Shown here in pieces: positions 35,020-44,221 of a DNA stretch of 59,464 bases (within the stretch, counting starts at the first letter, position 1; each line of letters opens with the position of its first letter). Origin of the DNA: Pseudomonas bananamidigenes (lineage in GTDB: Bacteria > Pseudomonadota > Gammaproteobacteria > Pseudomonadales > Pseudomonadaceae); NCBI RefSeq assembly GCF_001679645.1, contig NZ_LRUN01000016.1, positions 1 through 59,464 on the forward strand, in the 5' to 3' direction. A program made the position numbers and the translations under genes. The notes under the pieces were generated by a model. It made no database searches, was not told the origin of the DNA, and was given only the letters and a program-made list of their open reading frames with translations.

Positions 35020-36113
35020 CAGGCAACCCTCGCGATGCGCCGGCCCGGTGCCTGCACCAGACGGCCCTGCGCATCGAACACGAACAGTTTATGGGTCGGG
35101 ATATAGACGCGGATCGGCGCATCGACGTCGTACTCGTGAACGCCGGGGAGGTGCAGTACCAGCAGGAAATGCTCGTTGCGCACATGCAGGAAGGTTTCCG
35201 AGCCGCTGATCTCCGCCACCTCGACCGTCACCGCCAGTTCCAGGTCATCGTCGTTGCTCGGCACCAGCGAGATATGGCTCGGGCGCACGCCGAAACGGAA
35301 CTCGCCCTCACCGACCGCACGTAAATCGACGTTCAGCGGAAAGTGCACGAAATTGGCGAAGCTGACTTCGTTGCCGGCGATACGTCCCGGCATCAGGTTG
35401 ATCGGCGGCTCGGAGAACAATTCAGCCGCCAGCACCGTTTGCGGCTGGTGATAGACCTCGGTCGACAGGCCGCTCTGGATCACCCGGCCTTCGTGAAGAA
35501 GCGTGGTGGTGCCGCCCAGCGCCAGCGCTTCGTTGGGTTCAGTGGTGGCGTAGATGGCGATGGTGTGGCGCGCCTTGAACAGCTCACGCATTTCCTGACG
35601 CAGTTCTTCGCGCAGTTTGTAGTCGAGGTTGACCAGCGGCTCATCGAACAGGATCAACTCGGCATCCTTGACCAGCGCCCGGGCCATGGCGGTGCGCTGT
35701 TGCTGACCGCCGGACAGCTCCAGCGGATAACGCTGCAAGAATTTCTCGATGCGCAGCATCTTCGCGGTGTCCTGCACCTTGCTCTGGATCTGCTCGTTGG
35801 ACATCCCGGCCTGGCGCAGCGGCGAAGCGATGTTCTCGAAGACCGTCATGGTCGGGTAGTTGATGAACTGCTGATAGACCATCGACACGTTGCGCAGACG
35901 CACCGGGCGCTGAGTAACATCAACCCCGCTCATCAGAATGCGCCCGCTGTCGGGCTTGTCCAGACCGGCCATCAGACGCATGAGGCTGGTCTTGCCGGAC
36001 AACGTGCGTCCGAGCAGAACGTTGAAGGATCCGGGTTCGAATTTCAGATTCGCATCGTCGATCCAGGTCTGGCCGTCGACGGTGCGGCTGACGTGCTCCA
36101 GGGTAAGTGACAT
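35019..36113 (-). CDS. ABC importer ATPase lacking the H-loop His (GlpS-like)
   Basis: 364-residue MalK-type ATPase. Walker A is GRTLSGKTS (35-43), the signature LSGGQ is intact (133-137) and Walker B is LILFDEP (153-159). The H-loop, however, reads YATTEPNEA, with Thr191 where the switch His should be. The C-terminal TOBE-like region carries FGVRPSHISLVP. It is the first gene of the operon, about 33 nt below the predicted sigma54 start site. Its last base is shared with the first base of the next gene (35019). Confidence 0.9.
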   Translation of the reverse strand: MSLTLEHVSRTVDGQTWIDDANLKFEPGSFNVLLGRTLSGKTSLMRLMAGLDKPDSGRILMSGVDVTQRPVRLRNVSMVYQQFINYPTMTVFENIASPLRQAGMSNEQIQSKVQDTAKMLRIEKFLQRYPLELSGGQQQRTAMARALVKDAELILFDEPLVNLDYKLREELRQEMRELFKARHTIAIYATTEPNEALALGGTTTLLHEGRVIQSGLSTEVYHQPQTVLAAELFSEPPINLMPGRIAGNEVSFANFVHFPLNVDLRAVGEGEFRFGVRPSHISLVPSNDDDLELAVTVEVAEISGSETFLHVRNEHFLLVLHLPGVHEYDVDAPIRVYIPTHKLFVFDAQGRLVQAPGRRIARVA

Positions 36114-36157
36114 GGCTCGGCCTTTTTATTATTGGAGTCAAGCGATGTGTGCAACAG

Positions 36158-36174
36158 AGCGACATTCGTGCCAG
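36158..36174 (-). promoter_or_regulatory. Sigma54 (-24/-12) promoter of the ABC importer operon
   Basis: On the minus strand CTGGCACGAATGTCGCT has the invariant GG and GC exactly 10 nt apart, a full TGGCACG at -24, and a one-base deviation (TCGC for TTGC) at -12. It lies about 45 bp upstream of the first ATPase gene and is divergent from a sigma54-activator gene. Confidence 0.82.
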
Positions 36175-36180
36175 AAACCC

Positions 36181-36193
36181 CAAGCCGTTGATT
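36181..36193 (-). promoter_or_regulatory. IHF-binding site upstream of the sigma54 promoter
   Basis: AATCAACGGCTTG on the minus strand matches the IHF consensus WATCAANNNNTTR at every fixed position. It lies between the -24 element and the upstream repeats, the standard place for IHF-assisted looping. Confidence 0.7.
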
Positions 36194-36247
36194 CGCCGCG
36201 AAAATCGCCGAAAACACAAGCAAACAACCTTCATTGCTGAACACATT

Positions 36248-36286
36248 TGAACAGTTCAACGATTGACAATGAACAATGGTGAACAA
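36248..36286. promoter_or_regulatory. TGAACA repeat array, candidate activator binding site
   Basis: TGAACA occurs at 36248, 36270 and 36280 (spacings 22 and 10 bp, so on one helix face), with TTGAACAGTTCAA forming a dyad at 36247-36259. The array is about 75-115 bp upstream of the -24/-12 element, a normal enhancer distance. Confidence 0.6.
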
Positions 36287-36311
36287 CACTCTATCGATGG
36301 TTCTGATAAAG

Positions 36312-36409
36312 AACCTGTGGGAGCGAGCTTGCTCGCGATAGTGTTGGATCAGTCAATAAATGTGCTGAATGACACTCCGCTATCGCGAGCAAGCTCGCTC
36401 CCACAGGTT
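36312..36409. repeat. REPIN upstream of the sigma54 activator gene
   Basis: Inverted heads AACCTGTGGGAGCGAGC-TTGCTCGCGATAG and complement CTATCGCGAGCAAGCTCGCTCCCACAGGTT. It sits between the TGAACA array and the activator start. Confidence 0.92.
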
Positions 36410-36478
36410 TGAACTGTGTTGTTCCAGGGTTAGCGCTCATAACAACAATAAAAACGCTGCTTTCAGAGGCTGACTGCC

Positions 36479-38317
36479 ATGTCCGCACCTGCCCCGCCGC
36501 TTTCCCATGACGCCATCGTCCAGGACTCCTGGTCCCGTTGCCGGGCCTTCGGTCTCAAGCATCAAAGCGCTCCGGCATTCGATCAGTTGCCCGCCTCCGG
36601 CATTGCGCAGTTGCTCGACAGCCATCATTCGCTGGTGCAGACCACCCATCAGGAAGTACTGCCCTACTACGAAAACATCCTCAGCAACTCCAATTGCCTG
36701 ATCATGCTGGCCGACAATCAGGGCCAGGTGCTGACGTCCTGGGGCACCCAGCGTTTCATCGAGCCCAATCTGGCCCGGGGCTTTCAGGCCGGCGCGAGCT
36801 GGATGGAACACGCCAGCGGCACCAATGCCATCGGCACGGCACTGGCCTGCGAACAGGCGGTGCACATCGAGCATGACGAGCATTTCCTCAAGGCCAACCG
36901 GTTCATGACCGGCTCTGCCGCGCCGATTTTCAACGCCGAGCGCAAGGTCATCGCGGTGCTCGATGTGTCCAGCGACAGCTACCTGCCGCCCTCGCACACC
37001 CTTGGCATGGTCAAGATGATGAGCCAGACCGTGGAGAACCGGCTGATCCTCAACCTGTTCCATGGCCAGCATTTTCAACTGACCTTCAACACCGGGTTGA
37101 ACAACCTGGACAGCCAATGGGCAGGCCTGCTGATCTTCGATGAGAGTGGCCAGGTGCTCTCTGCCAACCGCCGGGCCGACAATCTTTTGGGCGTGCGCCT
37201 GTCACGGGTGAGTGTTGAAAGTCTGTTCAAGGTGTCATTGCTGGAGTTGCTGAATCAGCCGGACGGCTTGCCATTTTCCTTGCAGACATCGGGTCGCAAC
37301 CGATTCCAGTGCCTGTTGAAACGGCCCAAACAGGCACCGGTTCAGGCGCGGGTGTTTGCCGCAGAACCCGAACCTGCCTCACCCAGAGGCATCAGCCTCA
37401 ACACCCTGCACTTCGGCGACAGCCGCGTGGAAAAGGCTGTGCGCCAGGCCGAACGGCTGCTGGAAAAAGACATTCCACTGCTGATCCATGGTGAAACCGG
37501 CGTCGGCAAGGAAGTCTTCGTCAAAGCCCTGCACCAGGCCAGTTCCCGCAGCAAACAGGCGTTCATTGCCGTTAACTGCGCAGCCATCCCCGCCGAACTG
37601 GTGGAGTCGGAACTGTTCGGCTACGAAAAAGGCGCCTTTACCGGCGCCAACCAGAAAGGCAGCATCGGCCTGATCCGCAAGGCCGACAAAGGTACGCTGT
37701 TCCTCGACGAAATCGGCGACATGCCGCTGCCGACCCAGGCCCGCCTGCTGCGCGTGTTGCAGGAGCGTTGCGTACAACCGGTGGGCAGCAGCGAGTTGTT
37801 CCCGGTGGACCTGCGGATCATCTCCGCCACCAACCGCTCGCTGCGCGAACAGGTACAACTGGGGCGGTTTCGCGAGGATTTGTACTACCGCATCGGCGGC
37901 CTGACCCTGGAACTGCCGCCGCTGCGCGAGCGCAGCGACAGACCAGCGCTGTTCAAGCGTTTGTGGGAACAGCATCGCGAACCCACACAATGGGCGGGTT
38001 TGAGCCGCGAAGTGCTGGAATTGTTCGACCGGCATCCATGGCCGGGCAACCTGCGGCAGGTCAGCAGCGTGATGCAGGTGGCGCTGGCCATGGCTGAAGA
38101 GCAACCGATACGGCCCGAACATCTGCCGGATGATTTCTTTGTCGATCTGGAAATGGAGCCGCTGGATACGCCGGCCCCCCTGGCAATCGATCTGAATGAT
38201 GGCGAAGCGTTGAGCCGGGAGTTGAAGGCGGCCGGGGGCAATATTTCCCATCTGGCACGGCGGTTGGGGGTGAGCCGCAATACCCTTTACAAGCGCTTGC
38301 GTCAGGCGGAAGGCTGA
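36479..38317 (+). CDS. Sigma54-dependent activator, AcoR type
   Basis: 612-residue enhancer-binding protein. Residues about 70-310 form the sensory part (GAF/PAS-like; GASWMEHASGTNAIGTAL is typical of AcoR relatives). The AAA+ domain has Walker A GETGVGKE (from 338), the sigma54-contact loop GAFTGA (385-390) and FLDEIGDMP. A Fis-type helix-turn-helix closes the protein (GGNISHLARRLGVSRNTLYK). It probably switches on the divergent ABC importer operon when a small alcohol, ketone or polyol binds the GAF domain. AcoR proteins in other bacteria respond to acetoin; the ligand here is unknown. Confidence 0.9.
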   Translation: MSAPAPPLSHDAIVQDSWSRCRAFGLKHQSAPAFDQLPASGIAQLLDSHHSLVQTTHQEVLPYYENILSNSNCLIMLADNQGQVLTSWGTQRFIEPNLARGFQAGASWMEHASGTNAIGTALACEQAVHIEHDEHFLKANRFMTGSAAPIFNAERKVIAVLDVSSDSYLPPSHTLGMVKMMSQTVENRLILNLFHGQHFQLTFNTGLNNLDSQWAGLLIFDESGQVLSANRRADNLLGVRLSRVSVESLFKVSLLELLNQPDGLPFSLQTSGRNRFQCLLKRPKQAPVQARVFAAEPEPASPRGISLNTLHFGDSRVEKAVRQAERLLEKDIPLLIHGETGVGKEVFVKALHQASSRSKQAFIAVNCAAIPAELVESELFGYEKGAFTGANQKGSIGLIRKADKGTLFLDEIGDMPLPTQARLLRVLQERCVQPVGSSELFPVDLRIISATNRSLREQVQLGRFREDLYYRIGGLTLELPPLRERSDRPALFKRLWEQHREPTQWAGLSREVLELFDRHPWPGNLRQVSSVMQVALAMAEEQPIRPEHLPDDFFVDLEMEPLDTPAPLAIDLNDGEALSRELKAAGGNISHLARRLGVSRNTLYKRLRQAEG

Positions 38318-38326
38318 CGCAAGCGC
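38293..38326 (+). terminator. 13-bp hairpin spanning the activator stop codon
   Basis: GCGCTTGCGTCAG / CTGACGCAAGCGC, a perfect 13-bp stem with an 8-nt loop. The stop TGA (38315-38317) lies inside the right arm. No U-run follows, so it may be a transcript 3'-end stabiliser or a Rho-linked end and not a simple intrinsic terminator. Confidence 0.6.
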
Positions 38327-38469
38327 CGACACAGAGTCTTACCCGGATCCCCAGTGAGTCAGTCCGCAGACCCTAAAAAACCCTTCACTGCAGCCATTGA
38401 TCGTACCGACTAGACTGTGACGAAATGTTTCAGGCTTCCCTTCTTCCTGATCCTCACAGGGTACGTTCT

Positions 38470-39342
38470 TTGACCAACATCTGTTCTACCGGCCTTGATA
38501 TCGGCTTCGCCTCGCTGGATTACCTGCAAATCGGTTTCCTCGGCATCATTCAAGGCATCACCGAATTGCTGCCCGTTTCCTCCACCGCCCACATGCGCAT
38601 CGTCCCGGCCCTGCTCGGCTGGCCGGATCCCGGCTCGGCGTTTTCCGCGGCCATGCAACTGGCCGCACTGGCGGCGGTGGTCAGTTATTTCTGGCGCGAC
38701 GTGAGACAAGTCGCGACCGGTAGTCTGGAGGCCGTGCGACAACGGGATTTCAACAATCAATGGTTCATTCTCGCGGTGGCGATCGTACTGGCGACCCTCC
38801 CCATCGGCATTGCCGGCATCGCCTTGTCCTCGACGCTCAATGCCTGTAACTCGCCATTGCGCAGCTTGATGGTGATCGGGGTTTCCTGCGTGGTAATGGC
38901 GGTGCTGCTGGCGATTGCCGAGCTCACCTGTCGCCACCGCCGCACCGTCGGCGAAATGCGTCTGCGTGATGCGCTGATCGTCGGCATTGCACAGATCGGG
39001 GCGCTGATACCCGGGGTTTCGCGTTCCGGGTCAACGTTGACGGCGGCGCTGTTCCTCAACTTCAAACGTGAGGAAGCGGCACGTTTCTCCTTTCTCCTCG
39101 GTTTGCCGGCCATCGCGCTGGCGGGGTTGAAGGAGTTGTGGGTGTTGTTCCATGCGCAACTGCCGGCGCAAGTCTGGGCGCACCTGATTTTCGGGCTGGT
39201 GATTGCCAGTATCTCGGCATTTTTCGCGATCTGGGGCCTGATGCGTTTTCTGGAGAAGTTCTCCACCTGGCCTTTCGTGATTTACCGCGCGCTGCTCGGA
39301 GTCTTCCTGATCGTGGCGGTCAGCAAAGGTCTGTTGAGCTAA
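38470..39342 (+). CDS. uppP: Undecaprenyl-diphosphatase (UppP/BacA)
   Basis: About 290-residue integral membrane phosphatase that recycles undecaprenyl pyrophosphate for peptidoglycan and other wall polymers. Catalytic motifs are seen: QGITELLPVSSTAH (the E-rich motif with conserved Ser/His) and PGVSRSGST. Seven or eight helices are predicted. The start is uncertain: TTG at 38470 has CAGGG at 9 nt, while an ATG at 38425 lacks a ribosome-binding site and would add 15 non-conserved residues. The 3' end overlaps the convergent MFS gene by 23 bp. Confidence 0.87.
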   Translation: MTNICSTGLDIGFASLDYLQIGFLGIIQGITELLPVSSTAHMRIVPALLGWPDPGSAFSAAMQLAALAAVVSYFWRDVRQVATGSLEAVRQRDFNNQWFILAVAIVLATLPIGIAGIALSSTLNACNSPLRSLMVIGVSCVVMAVLLAIAELTCRHRRTVGEMRLRDALIVGIAQIGALIPGVSRSGSTLTAALFLNFKREEAARFSFLLGLPAIALAGLKELWVLFHAQLPAQVWAHLIFGLVIASISAFFAIWGLMRFLEKFSTWPFVIYRALLGVFLIVAVSKGLLS

Positions 39343-40522
39343 GGCCCACCGCACCCAATGTACGCAACCCGAGCAACACCACTATCAGCATCCCCAGCCC
39401 GGCGAGAACGGCTACGCCAAAACCTGCACGAGCGCCATAAGCATCAACGATCAGACCCGAAAGCAACCCTCCCAGGGCGACGCCAATGCTGATGCCGGTG
39501 GACATCCATGTCAGCCCTTCGGTGATCCTCGACGGCGGGAGGATGATCGTCCCCAGTTTCATGACCACGACCATCGTTGGCGCGAACGACAGGCCGGCGA
39601 TAAACAGCATCGCCGAGAGGACATAAACGTCTGGTGCGAACAAAGGCAATACGCCTGTGATTGCTGTGACCAATATCCCGACAAAGAACTGCTTTTCTAT
39701 CGGCCGGGAAACCCTCAAGGCACCAAACGTCAGGCCCGCCACCAGCGACCCGAACGCATAGGCGGCCAGGATGAAGGTCGCAGAGGCAGGCCAGCCTTGT
39801 GCATTGGCGAAGGCGACAACGGCGACATCGATCGATCCTCCGATTGCGCCCATCGCCAACAATGCCAGCACGATGGTGGAAACACCGGGAATCAGCAAGG
39901 TTGAACCCGCATGCCTCGTATGGCCCACAACTACCTTGGGCTCGGTCTGACGCTGCAGGAGAAACGCCGTCACCCCGACGGCCAGCAGCCCGACCGCGAC
40001 CAGCGGCCCGGCCTCGGCAAAAAGGCTCACGCTCAAACCGATCGCCAAGGGTGGGCCGATGATGTAAGCGAGTTCGGTCAACACCGAATCCAGAGAGAAC
40101 GCCGTGTGCAGCTGCGGCTTGCCTCGGAACAATTGCGTCCAGCGTGCCCGGATCATCGACGGCATGCTCGGCATCGTGCCCGCCAATCCAGCCAGAATAA
40201 AAAATAACGCCGCCGGCGCGCTCATATGGACGACGAAGATCAGGGCCAGCAACATGCCGATGCTGAAAGTCGTCACGACAGGCAGCACGCGGCTCTGCCC
40301 ACGCTGATCGACGAGTTTCGAGATGTACGGGCCGATCAGTGCATTGGCGAGGGTGAACGTACCGGCGACTGCGCCGGCCAGCCAGTAGACACCGGTTTGC
40401 TCCACCAACATGGTAATGATGCCGATGCCGATCATCGCCTGTGGCAATCGCGCGATAGCGCTCGCGAGCACCAACCCCGTTGCACCGGGGGTTGTCAGGA
40501 GTTCGCGATAGTGGTTTGCCAT
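39320..40522 (-). CDS. MFS transporter
   Basis: 400-residue major facilitator with about 12 hydrophobic helices. The cytoplasmic loop between helices 2 and 3 has the variant KLVDQRGQSRV of the MFS A motif. Strong hydrophobic pairs at ASAIARLPQAMIGIGI and GWPASATFILAAYAFGSL support a drug- or sugar-efflux type, but no substrate motif is clear. GGAG precedes the start. It is a single gene, convergent with uppP. Confidence 0.85.
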   Translation of the reverse strand: MANHYRELLTTPGATGLVLASAIARLPQAMIGIGIITMLVEQTGVYWLAGAVAGTFTLANALIGPYISKLVDQRGQSRVLPVVTTFSIGMLLALIFVVHMSAPAALFFILAGLAGTMPSMPSMIRARWTQLFRGKPQLHTAFSLDSVLTELAYIIGPPLAIGLSVSLFAEAGPLVAVGLLAVGVTAFLLQRQTEPKVVVGHTRHAGSTLLIPGVSTIVLALLAMGAIGGSIDVAVVAFANAQGWPASATFILAAYAFGSLVAGLTFGALRVSRPIEKQFFVGILVTAITGVLPLFAPDVYVLSAMLFIAGLSFAPTMVVVMKLGTIILPPSRITEGLTWMSTGISIGVALGGLLSGLIVDAYGARAGFGVAVLAGLGMLIVVLLGLRTLGAVGLSSTDLC

Positions 40523-40602
40523 GATGTCTCCGTTGTTGGATTCGCCGCTGATGAGCTTCCTGCTGCGTGCAACATCAGGACCTACGCGAACGCCAAAAGC
40601 AA

Positions 40603-40640
40603 CCCCTCACCCCAGCCCTCTCCCAAGGGGAGAGGGAGCC
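40603..40640 (+). repeat. CCCTCACCC-type repeat, left copy
   Basis: Begins CCCCTCACCCCAGCCCTCTC and contains its own hairpin CCCTCTCCC/GGGGAGAGGG. This family is distinct from the REPINs. It is oriented opposite to the copy about 100 bp away. Confidence 0.8.
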
Positions 40641-40741
40641 GACCGAGGCGTCTGGCGTACTACATCGACCTGAAAGATCCAGTCGATTGTTAATTCAAAG
40701 CTTTATTTTCAGGCCACCGGATATCTTCAGCATCCCCCATT

Positions 40742-40778
40742 CAGTCCCCTCTCCTGGGGGAGAGGGTTAGGGTGAGGG
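40742..40778 (-). repeat. CCCTCACCC-type repeat, right copy
   Basis: On the minus strand it begins CCCTCACCCTAACCCTCTCC and ends in AGGAGAGGGGACTG. It is an inverted partner of 40603-40640, so a transcript through both could fold into a long hairpin. Confidence 0.8.
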
Positions 40779-40821
40779 CGTAATCTCAGGTCAACACAAG
40801 TCTCTCAACCAGCAGAAAAAC

Positions 40822-40845
40822 AAAAACCCGCACAAGGCGGGTTTT
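40822..40845 (-). terminator. Intrinsic terminator of cysS
   Basis: Stem AAAACCCGC / GCGGGTTTT with a 5-nt loop. On the minus strand the stem is followed by TTTGTTTTT-like sequence. It lies about 20 bp beyond the cysS stop and could work weakly in the other direction too. Confidence 0.88.
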
Positions 40846-40865
40846 GTTTGCAGCAATCACAGCAA

Positions 40866-42248
40866 TCAGTCAGCCAGACGCCAGGTCGTGCCACCCTTGC
40901 CGTCTTCCAGCACCACGCCCATGGCAGTGAGCTGGTCGCGGATGCGGTCGGACTCGGCCCAGTCCTTGCCGGCACGTGCCGCCAGACGCGCCGCGATCAG
41001 TGCCTCGACTTCGGCGGCATCGACACGCCCTTCGGCGCCGGCCTGCAGGAAGTCATCGGCTTCGAGCTGCAACACACCCAGTACGCTGGCCAGTTCCTTC
41101 AGGCGCGCCGCCAGACCGGCCGCCGCATCGAGATCGCTCTCGCGCAGACGGTTGATCTCACGCACCATTTCGAACAGCACGGCGCAGGCTTCCGGCGTGC
41201 CGAAGTCGTCGTTCATCACCGTGGTGAAACGCTCGACGAAGGCTTCGCCGCCAGCCGGGGCAACGCTCGGCAGGCCTTTCAACGCGTGGTAGAAACGCTC
41301 CAGGGCGCCCTTGGCGTCCTTGAGGTTGTCTTCCGAGTAGTTGATCGCGCTGCGGTAGTGGCTCGACACCAGCAGGTAACGCACGACTTCCGGATGGTAC
41401 TTGTCGAGCACGTCGCGAATGGTGAAGAAGTTGTTCAAGGACTTGGACATCTTCTCGCCATTGATACGGATCATGCCGCAATGCATCCACGCATTGGCGT
41501 AGGTCTTGCCGGTAGCCGCTTCGCTCTGGGCGATTTCGTTTTCGTGGTGCGGGAACTCCAGATCGCTGCCGCCGCCATGAATGTCGAAGGTCTCACCGAG
41601 GCAGCAGGTGGACATCACCGAGCACTCGATGTGCCAGCCCGGACGTCCGGCGCCCCACGGCGATTCCCAGCTCGGCTCGCCCGGCTTGACGCCTTTCCAC
41701 AGCACGAAGTCCAGCGGATCTTCCTTGGCTTCGTCGACTTCGATCCGCGCACCGATGCGCAGGTCTTCGACCTTCTTGCGTGACAGCTTGCCGTAGCCCA
41801 TGAACTTGCCGACGCGGTAGTACACGTCGCCATTGCCCGGGGCGTAGGCGTAACCCTTGTCGATCAGGGTCTGGATCATCGCATGCATGCCCGGAATGTG
41901 ATCCGTGGCGCGCGGCTCCATGTCCGGCTTCCTGATATTCAGGCGCGCTTCGTCTTCGTGCATCGCGGCGATCATGCGCTCGGTCAACGCTTCGAACGAC
42001 TCGCCGTTCTCGTTGGCCCGGTTGATGATCTTGTCGTCGATGTCGGTGATGTTGCGCACGTAGGTCAGGTCATACCCGCTGAACCGCAACCAGCGGGTCA
42101 CCAGGTCGAACGCGACCATGCTGCGGCCATGGCCCAGGTGGCAGTAGTCGTACACGGTCATCCCGCAGACGTACATGCGCACCTTGTTGCCATCCAGCGG
42201 CTTGAAGACTTCTTTGCTCTTGGTGAGCGTGTTGTAGATCGTCAGCAC
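40866..42248 (-). CDS. cysS: Cysteine--tRNA ligase
   Basis: 460-residue class I synthetase that charges tRNA-Cys. The HIGH-type motif is in [13 protein letters not shown] and the KMSKS loop in [12 protein letters not shown]. Zinc ligands are consistent with CGMTVYDYC near the N-terminus, and the site residues [10 protein letters not shown] and HHENE are present. The C-terminal anticodon region is complete. It lies 21 bp downstream of glnS and is probably cotranscribed. Confidence 0.96.
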   Translation of the reverse strand: MLTIYNTLTKSKEVFKPLDGNKVRMYVCGMTVYDYCHLGHGRSMVAFDLVTRWLRFSGYDLTYVRNITDIDDKIINRANENGESFEALTERMIAAMHEDEARLNIRKPDMEPRATDHIPGMHAMIQTLIDKGYAYAPGNGDVYYRVGKFMGYGKLSRKKVEDLRIGARIEVDEAKEDPLDFVLWKGVKPGEPSWESPWGAGRPGWHIECSVMSTCCLGETFDIHGGGSDLEFPHHENEIAQSEAATGKTYANAWMHCGMIRINGEKMSKSLNNFFTIRDVLDKYHPEVVRYLLVSSHYRSAINYSEDNLKDAKGALERFYHALKGLPSVAPAGGEAFVERFTTVMNDDFGTPEACAVLFEMVREINRLRESDLDAAAGLAARLKELASVLGVLQLEADDFLQAGAEGRVDAAEVEALIAARLAARAGKDWAESDRIRDQLTAMGVVLEDGKGGTTWRLAD

Positions 42249-42269
42249 TTTAATTTCCTTGACGCAGAA

Positions 42270-43970
42270 TCACTGGCCCCACGAGTCACGCAGGGTCACG
42301 GTACGGTTGAATACCGGCTGACCTGGTTTCGAGTCCTTGAGATCCGCGACGAAGTAACCTTCGCGCTCGAACTGGAAACGGTCTTCCGGCTGTGCATTGC
42401 CCAGCGAGGGTTCGGCACGACAACCGGTCAGCACTTGCAGTGAGTCAGGATTGATGTTGTCCAGGAAACTGGCGCTGTCTTCGGCCTTCTCCGGGTTCGG
42501 AGAGCGGAACAGGCGATCGTACAGACGCACTTCGCACTCGACGCTGGCAGCAGCCGGCACCCAGTGGATCACGCCTTTGACCTTGCGGCCTTCAGGGTTC
42601 TTGCCCAGGGTGTCCGGATCGTACGAGCAACGCAGCTCGACGATGTTGCCCTCGGCGTCCCTGATCGCTTCGTCGGCACGGATCACGTAGCTGCCGCGCA
42701 GACGCACTTCGCCGTTCGGTTCCAGACGCTTGTAGCCCTTTGGCGGCTCTTCCATGAAGTCATCGCGGTCGATGTAGATTTCACGGGCGAACGGCAGCTT
42801 GCGCACACCGAGTTCCTCTTTCTGCGGATGACGCGGCAGTTCGAGGTTTTCGACCTGATCTTCAGGGTAGTTGGTGATCACTACTTTCAGCGGGCGCAGC
42901 ACGCACATGGCACGCGGGGCGTTCGCGTCCAGGTCCTGACGGATGCTGAACTCGAGCATGCCGAAGTCGACCACGCCGTCGGAACGGTTGGTGCCGATCA
43001 TTTCGCAGAAGTTGCGGATCGATGCCGGCGTGTAGCCCCGGCGACGGAAGCCCGACAACGTGGACATGCGCGGATCGTCCCAGCCGTTGACGTGTTTCTC
43101 GTCCACCAGTTGCTTGAGCTTGCGCTTGCTGGTGATGGTGTAGTTGAGGTTCAGACGGCTGAACTCGTACTGACGCGGGTGCGCCGGCACCGGCAGTGCG
43201 TCGAGAAACCACTCGTACAGCGGACGATGGCTTTCGAACTCCAGGGTGCAGATCGAGTGGGTGATGCCTTCGATGGCGTCCGACTGACCGTGGGTGAAGT
43301 CGTAGTTCGGGTAGATGCACCACTTGTCGCCGGTCTGATGGTGATGGGCGTGGCGGATGCGGTACATGATCGGGTCGCGCAGGTTCATGTTCGGCGAGGC
43401 CATGTCGATCTTGGCGCGCAGCACGCGGGCGCCGTCCGGGAACTCGCCGGCGCGCATGCGGGCGAACAAGTCCAGGTTCTCTTCCACCGAACGGTCGCGG
43501 AACGGGCTGTTCTTGCCCGGCTCGGTCAGGCTGCCGCGGTATTCCCTGGCCTGTTCAGGCGTCAGGTCGTCGACGTAGGCCTTGCCGGCCTTGATCAGCT
43601 CGACGGCCCAGTCGTGCAGCTGATCGAAGTATTGCGAGGCATAGCGCACTTCGCCGGACCACTCGAAGCCCAGCCATTTGACGTCACGTTCGATGGCGTC
43701 GATGTATTCCTGGTCTTCCTTGGCCGGATTGGTGTCGTCGAAACGCAGGTGCGTCACGCCGCCGAACTCCTGGGCCAGGCCGAAATTCACGCAGATCGAC
43801 TTGGCATGGCCGATGTGCAGGTAGCCGTTGGGCTCAGGCGGGAAACGGGTGACGATCTGGGTGTGCTTGCCCGAGTCCAGGTCTGCCTGGATGATCGGCC
43901 GCAGGAAATTGACCGGCACGGCAGGACCGGACTTGGCATTCGAGGTAGGGTCGACAGTGGGCTTGCTCAT
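42270..43970 (-). CDS. glnS: Glutamine--tRNA ligase
   Basis: 566-residue class I synthetase that charges tRNA-Gln. N-terminal [15 protein letters not shown] is the HIGH region and [12 protein letters not shown] the KMSKS-equivalent (VMSKR) loop. The C-terminal beta-barrel anticodon domains ([20 protein letters not shown]) are complete. About 250 bp of non-coding DNA separates it from the divergent ppiB; this gap contains CTGTCA-N6-TGACAG-like dyad sequence near 44043-44060. Confidence 0.96.
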   Translation of the reverse strand: MSKPTVDPTSNAKSGPAVPVNFLRPIIQADLDSGKHTQIVTRFPPEPNGYLHIGHAKSICVNFGLAQEFGGVTHLRFDDTNPAKEDQEYIDAIERDVKWLGFEWSGEVRYASQYFDQLHDWAVELIKAGKAYVDDLTPEQAREYRGSLTEPGKNSPFRDRSVEENLDLFARMRAGEFPDGARVLRAKIDMASPNMNLRDPIMYRIRHAHHHQTGDKWCIYPNYDFTHGQSDAIEGITHSICTLEFESHRPLYEWFLDALPVPAHPRQYEFSRLNLNYTITSKRKLKQLVDEKHVNGWDDPRMSTLSGFRRRGYTPASIRNFCEMIGTNRSDGVVDFGMLEFSIRQDLDANAPRAMCVLRPLKVVITNYPEDQVENLELPRHPQKEELGVRKLPFAREIYIDRDDFMEEPPKGYKRLEPNGEVRLRGSYVIRADEAIRDAEGNIVELRCSYDPDTLGKNPEGRKVKGVIHWVPAAASVECEVRLYDRLFRSPNPEKAEDSASFLDNINPDSLQVLTGCRAEPSLGNAQPEDRFQFEREGYFVADLKDSKPGQPVFNRTVTLRDSWGQ

Positions 43971-44221
43971 AGGATCCTTGACTTACATGTGCGCGGCCGC
44001 AAAGGGGGCCAGACAAAACAAAGCCGCTATCATAGCCGATGCTGTCAAGGGGCTGACAGAGCAGGCCCTTATAAAGGCGTGCATTTAATCGTCGGCAATT
44101 GAAAAACTGCCTCGAAATTCGCGTCTGTCACGCTAAACTGCGCTCCTTGGCCGAAGCAGGCTGAACCGGTTGCGGGGCGTGAGGCTCCAAGACCACGAAT
44201 TCCTTTTTAAGAGTAATGACC

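Larger units (their letters stand above)
40523..40865. other. Intergenic region with paired repeat and cysS terminator
   Basis: No gene was seen. The left side holds the MFS promoter region, the middle a long inverted pair of a second repeat family (40603-40640 and 40742-40778), and the right end the cysS terminator. Confidence 0.75.

Noticed and set aside
44036..44060. TTGACA with TATGAT upstream of glnS as a sigma70 promoter
   Set aside because: The two elements are only 8 bp apart, far too close for a -35/-10 pair; no better-spaced pair was found by eye.
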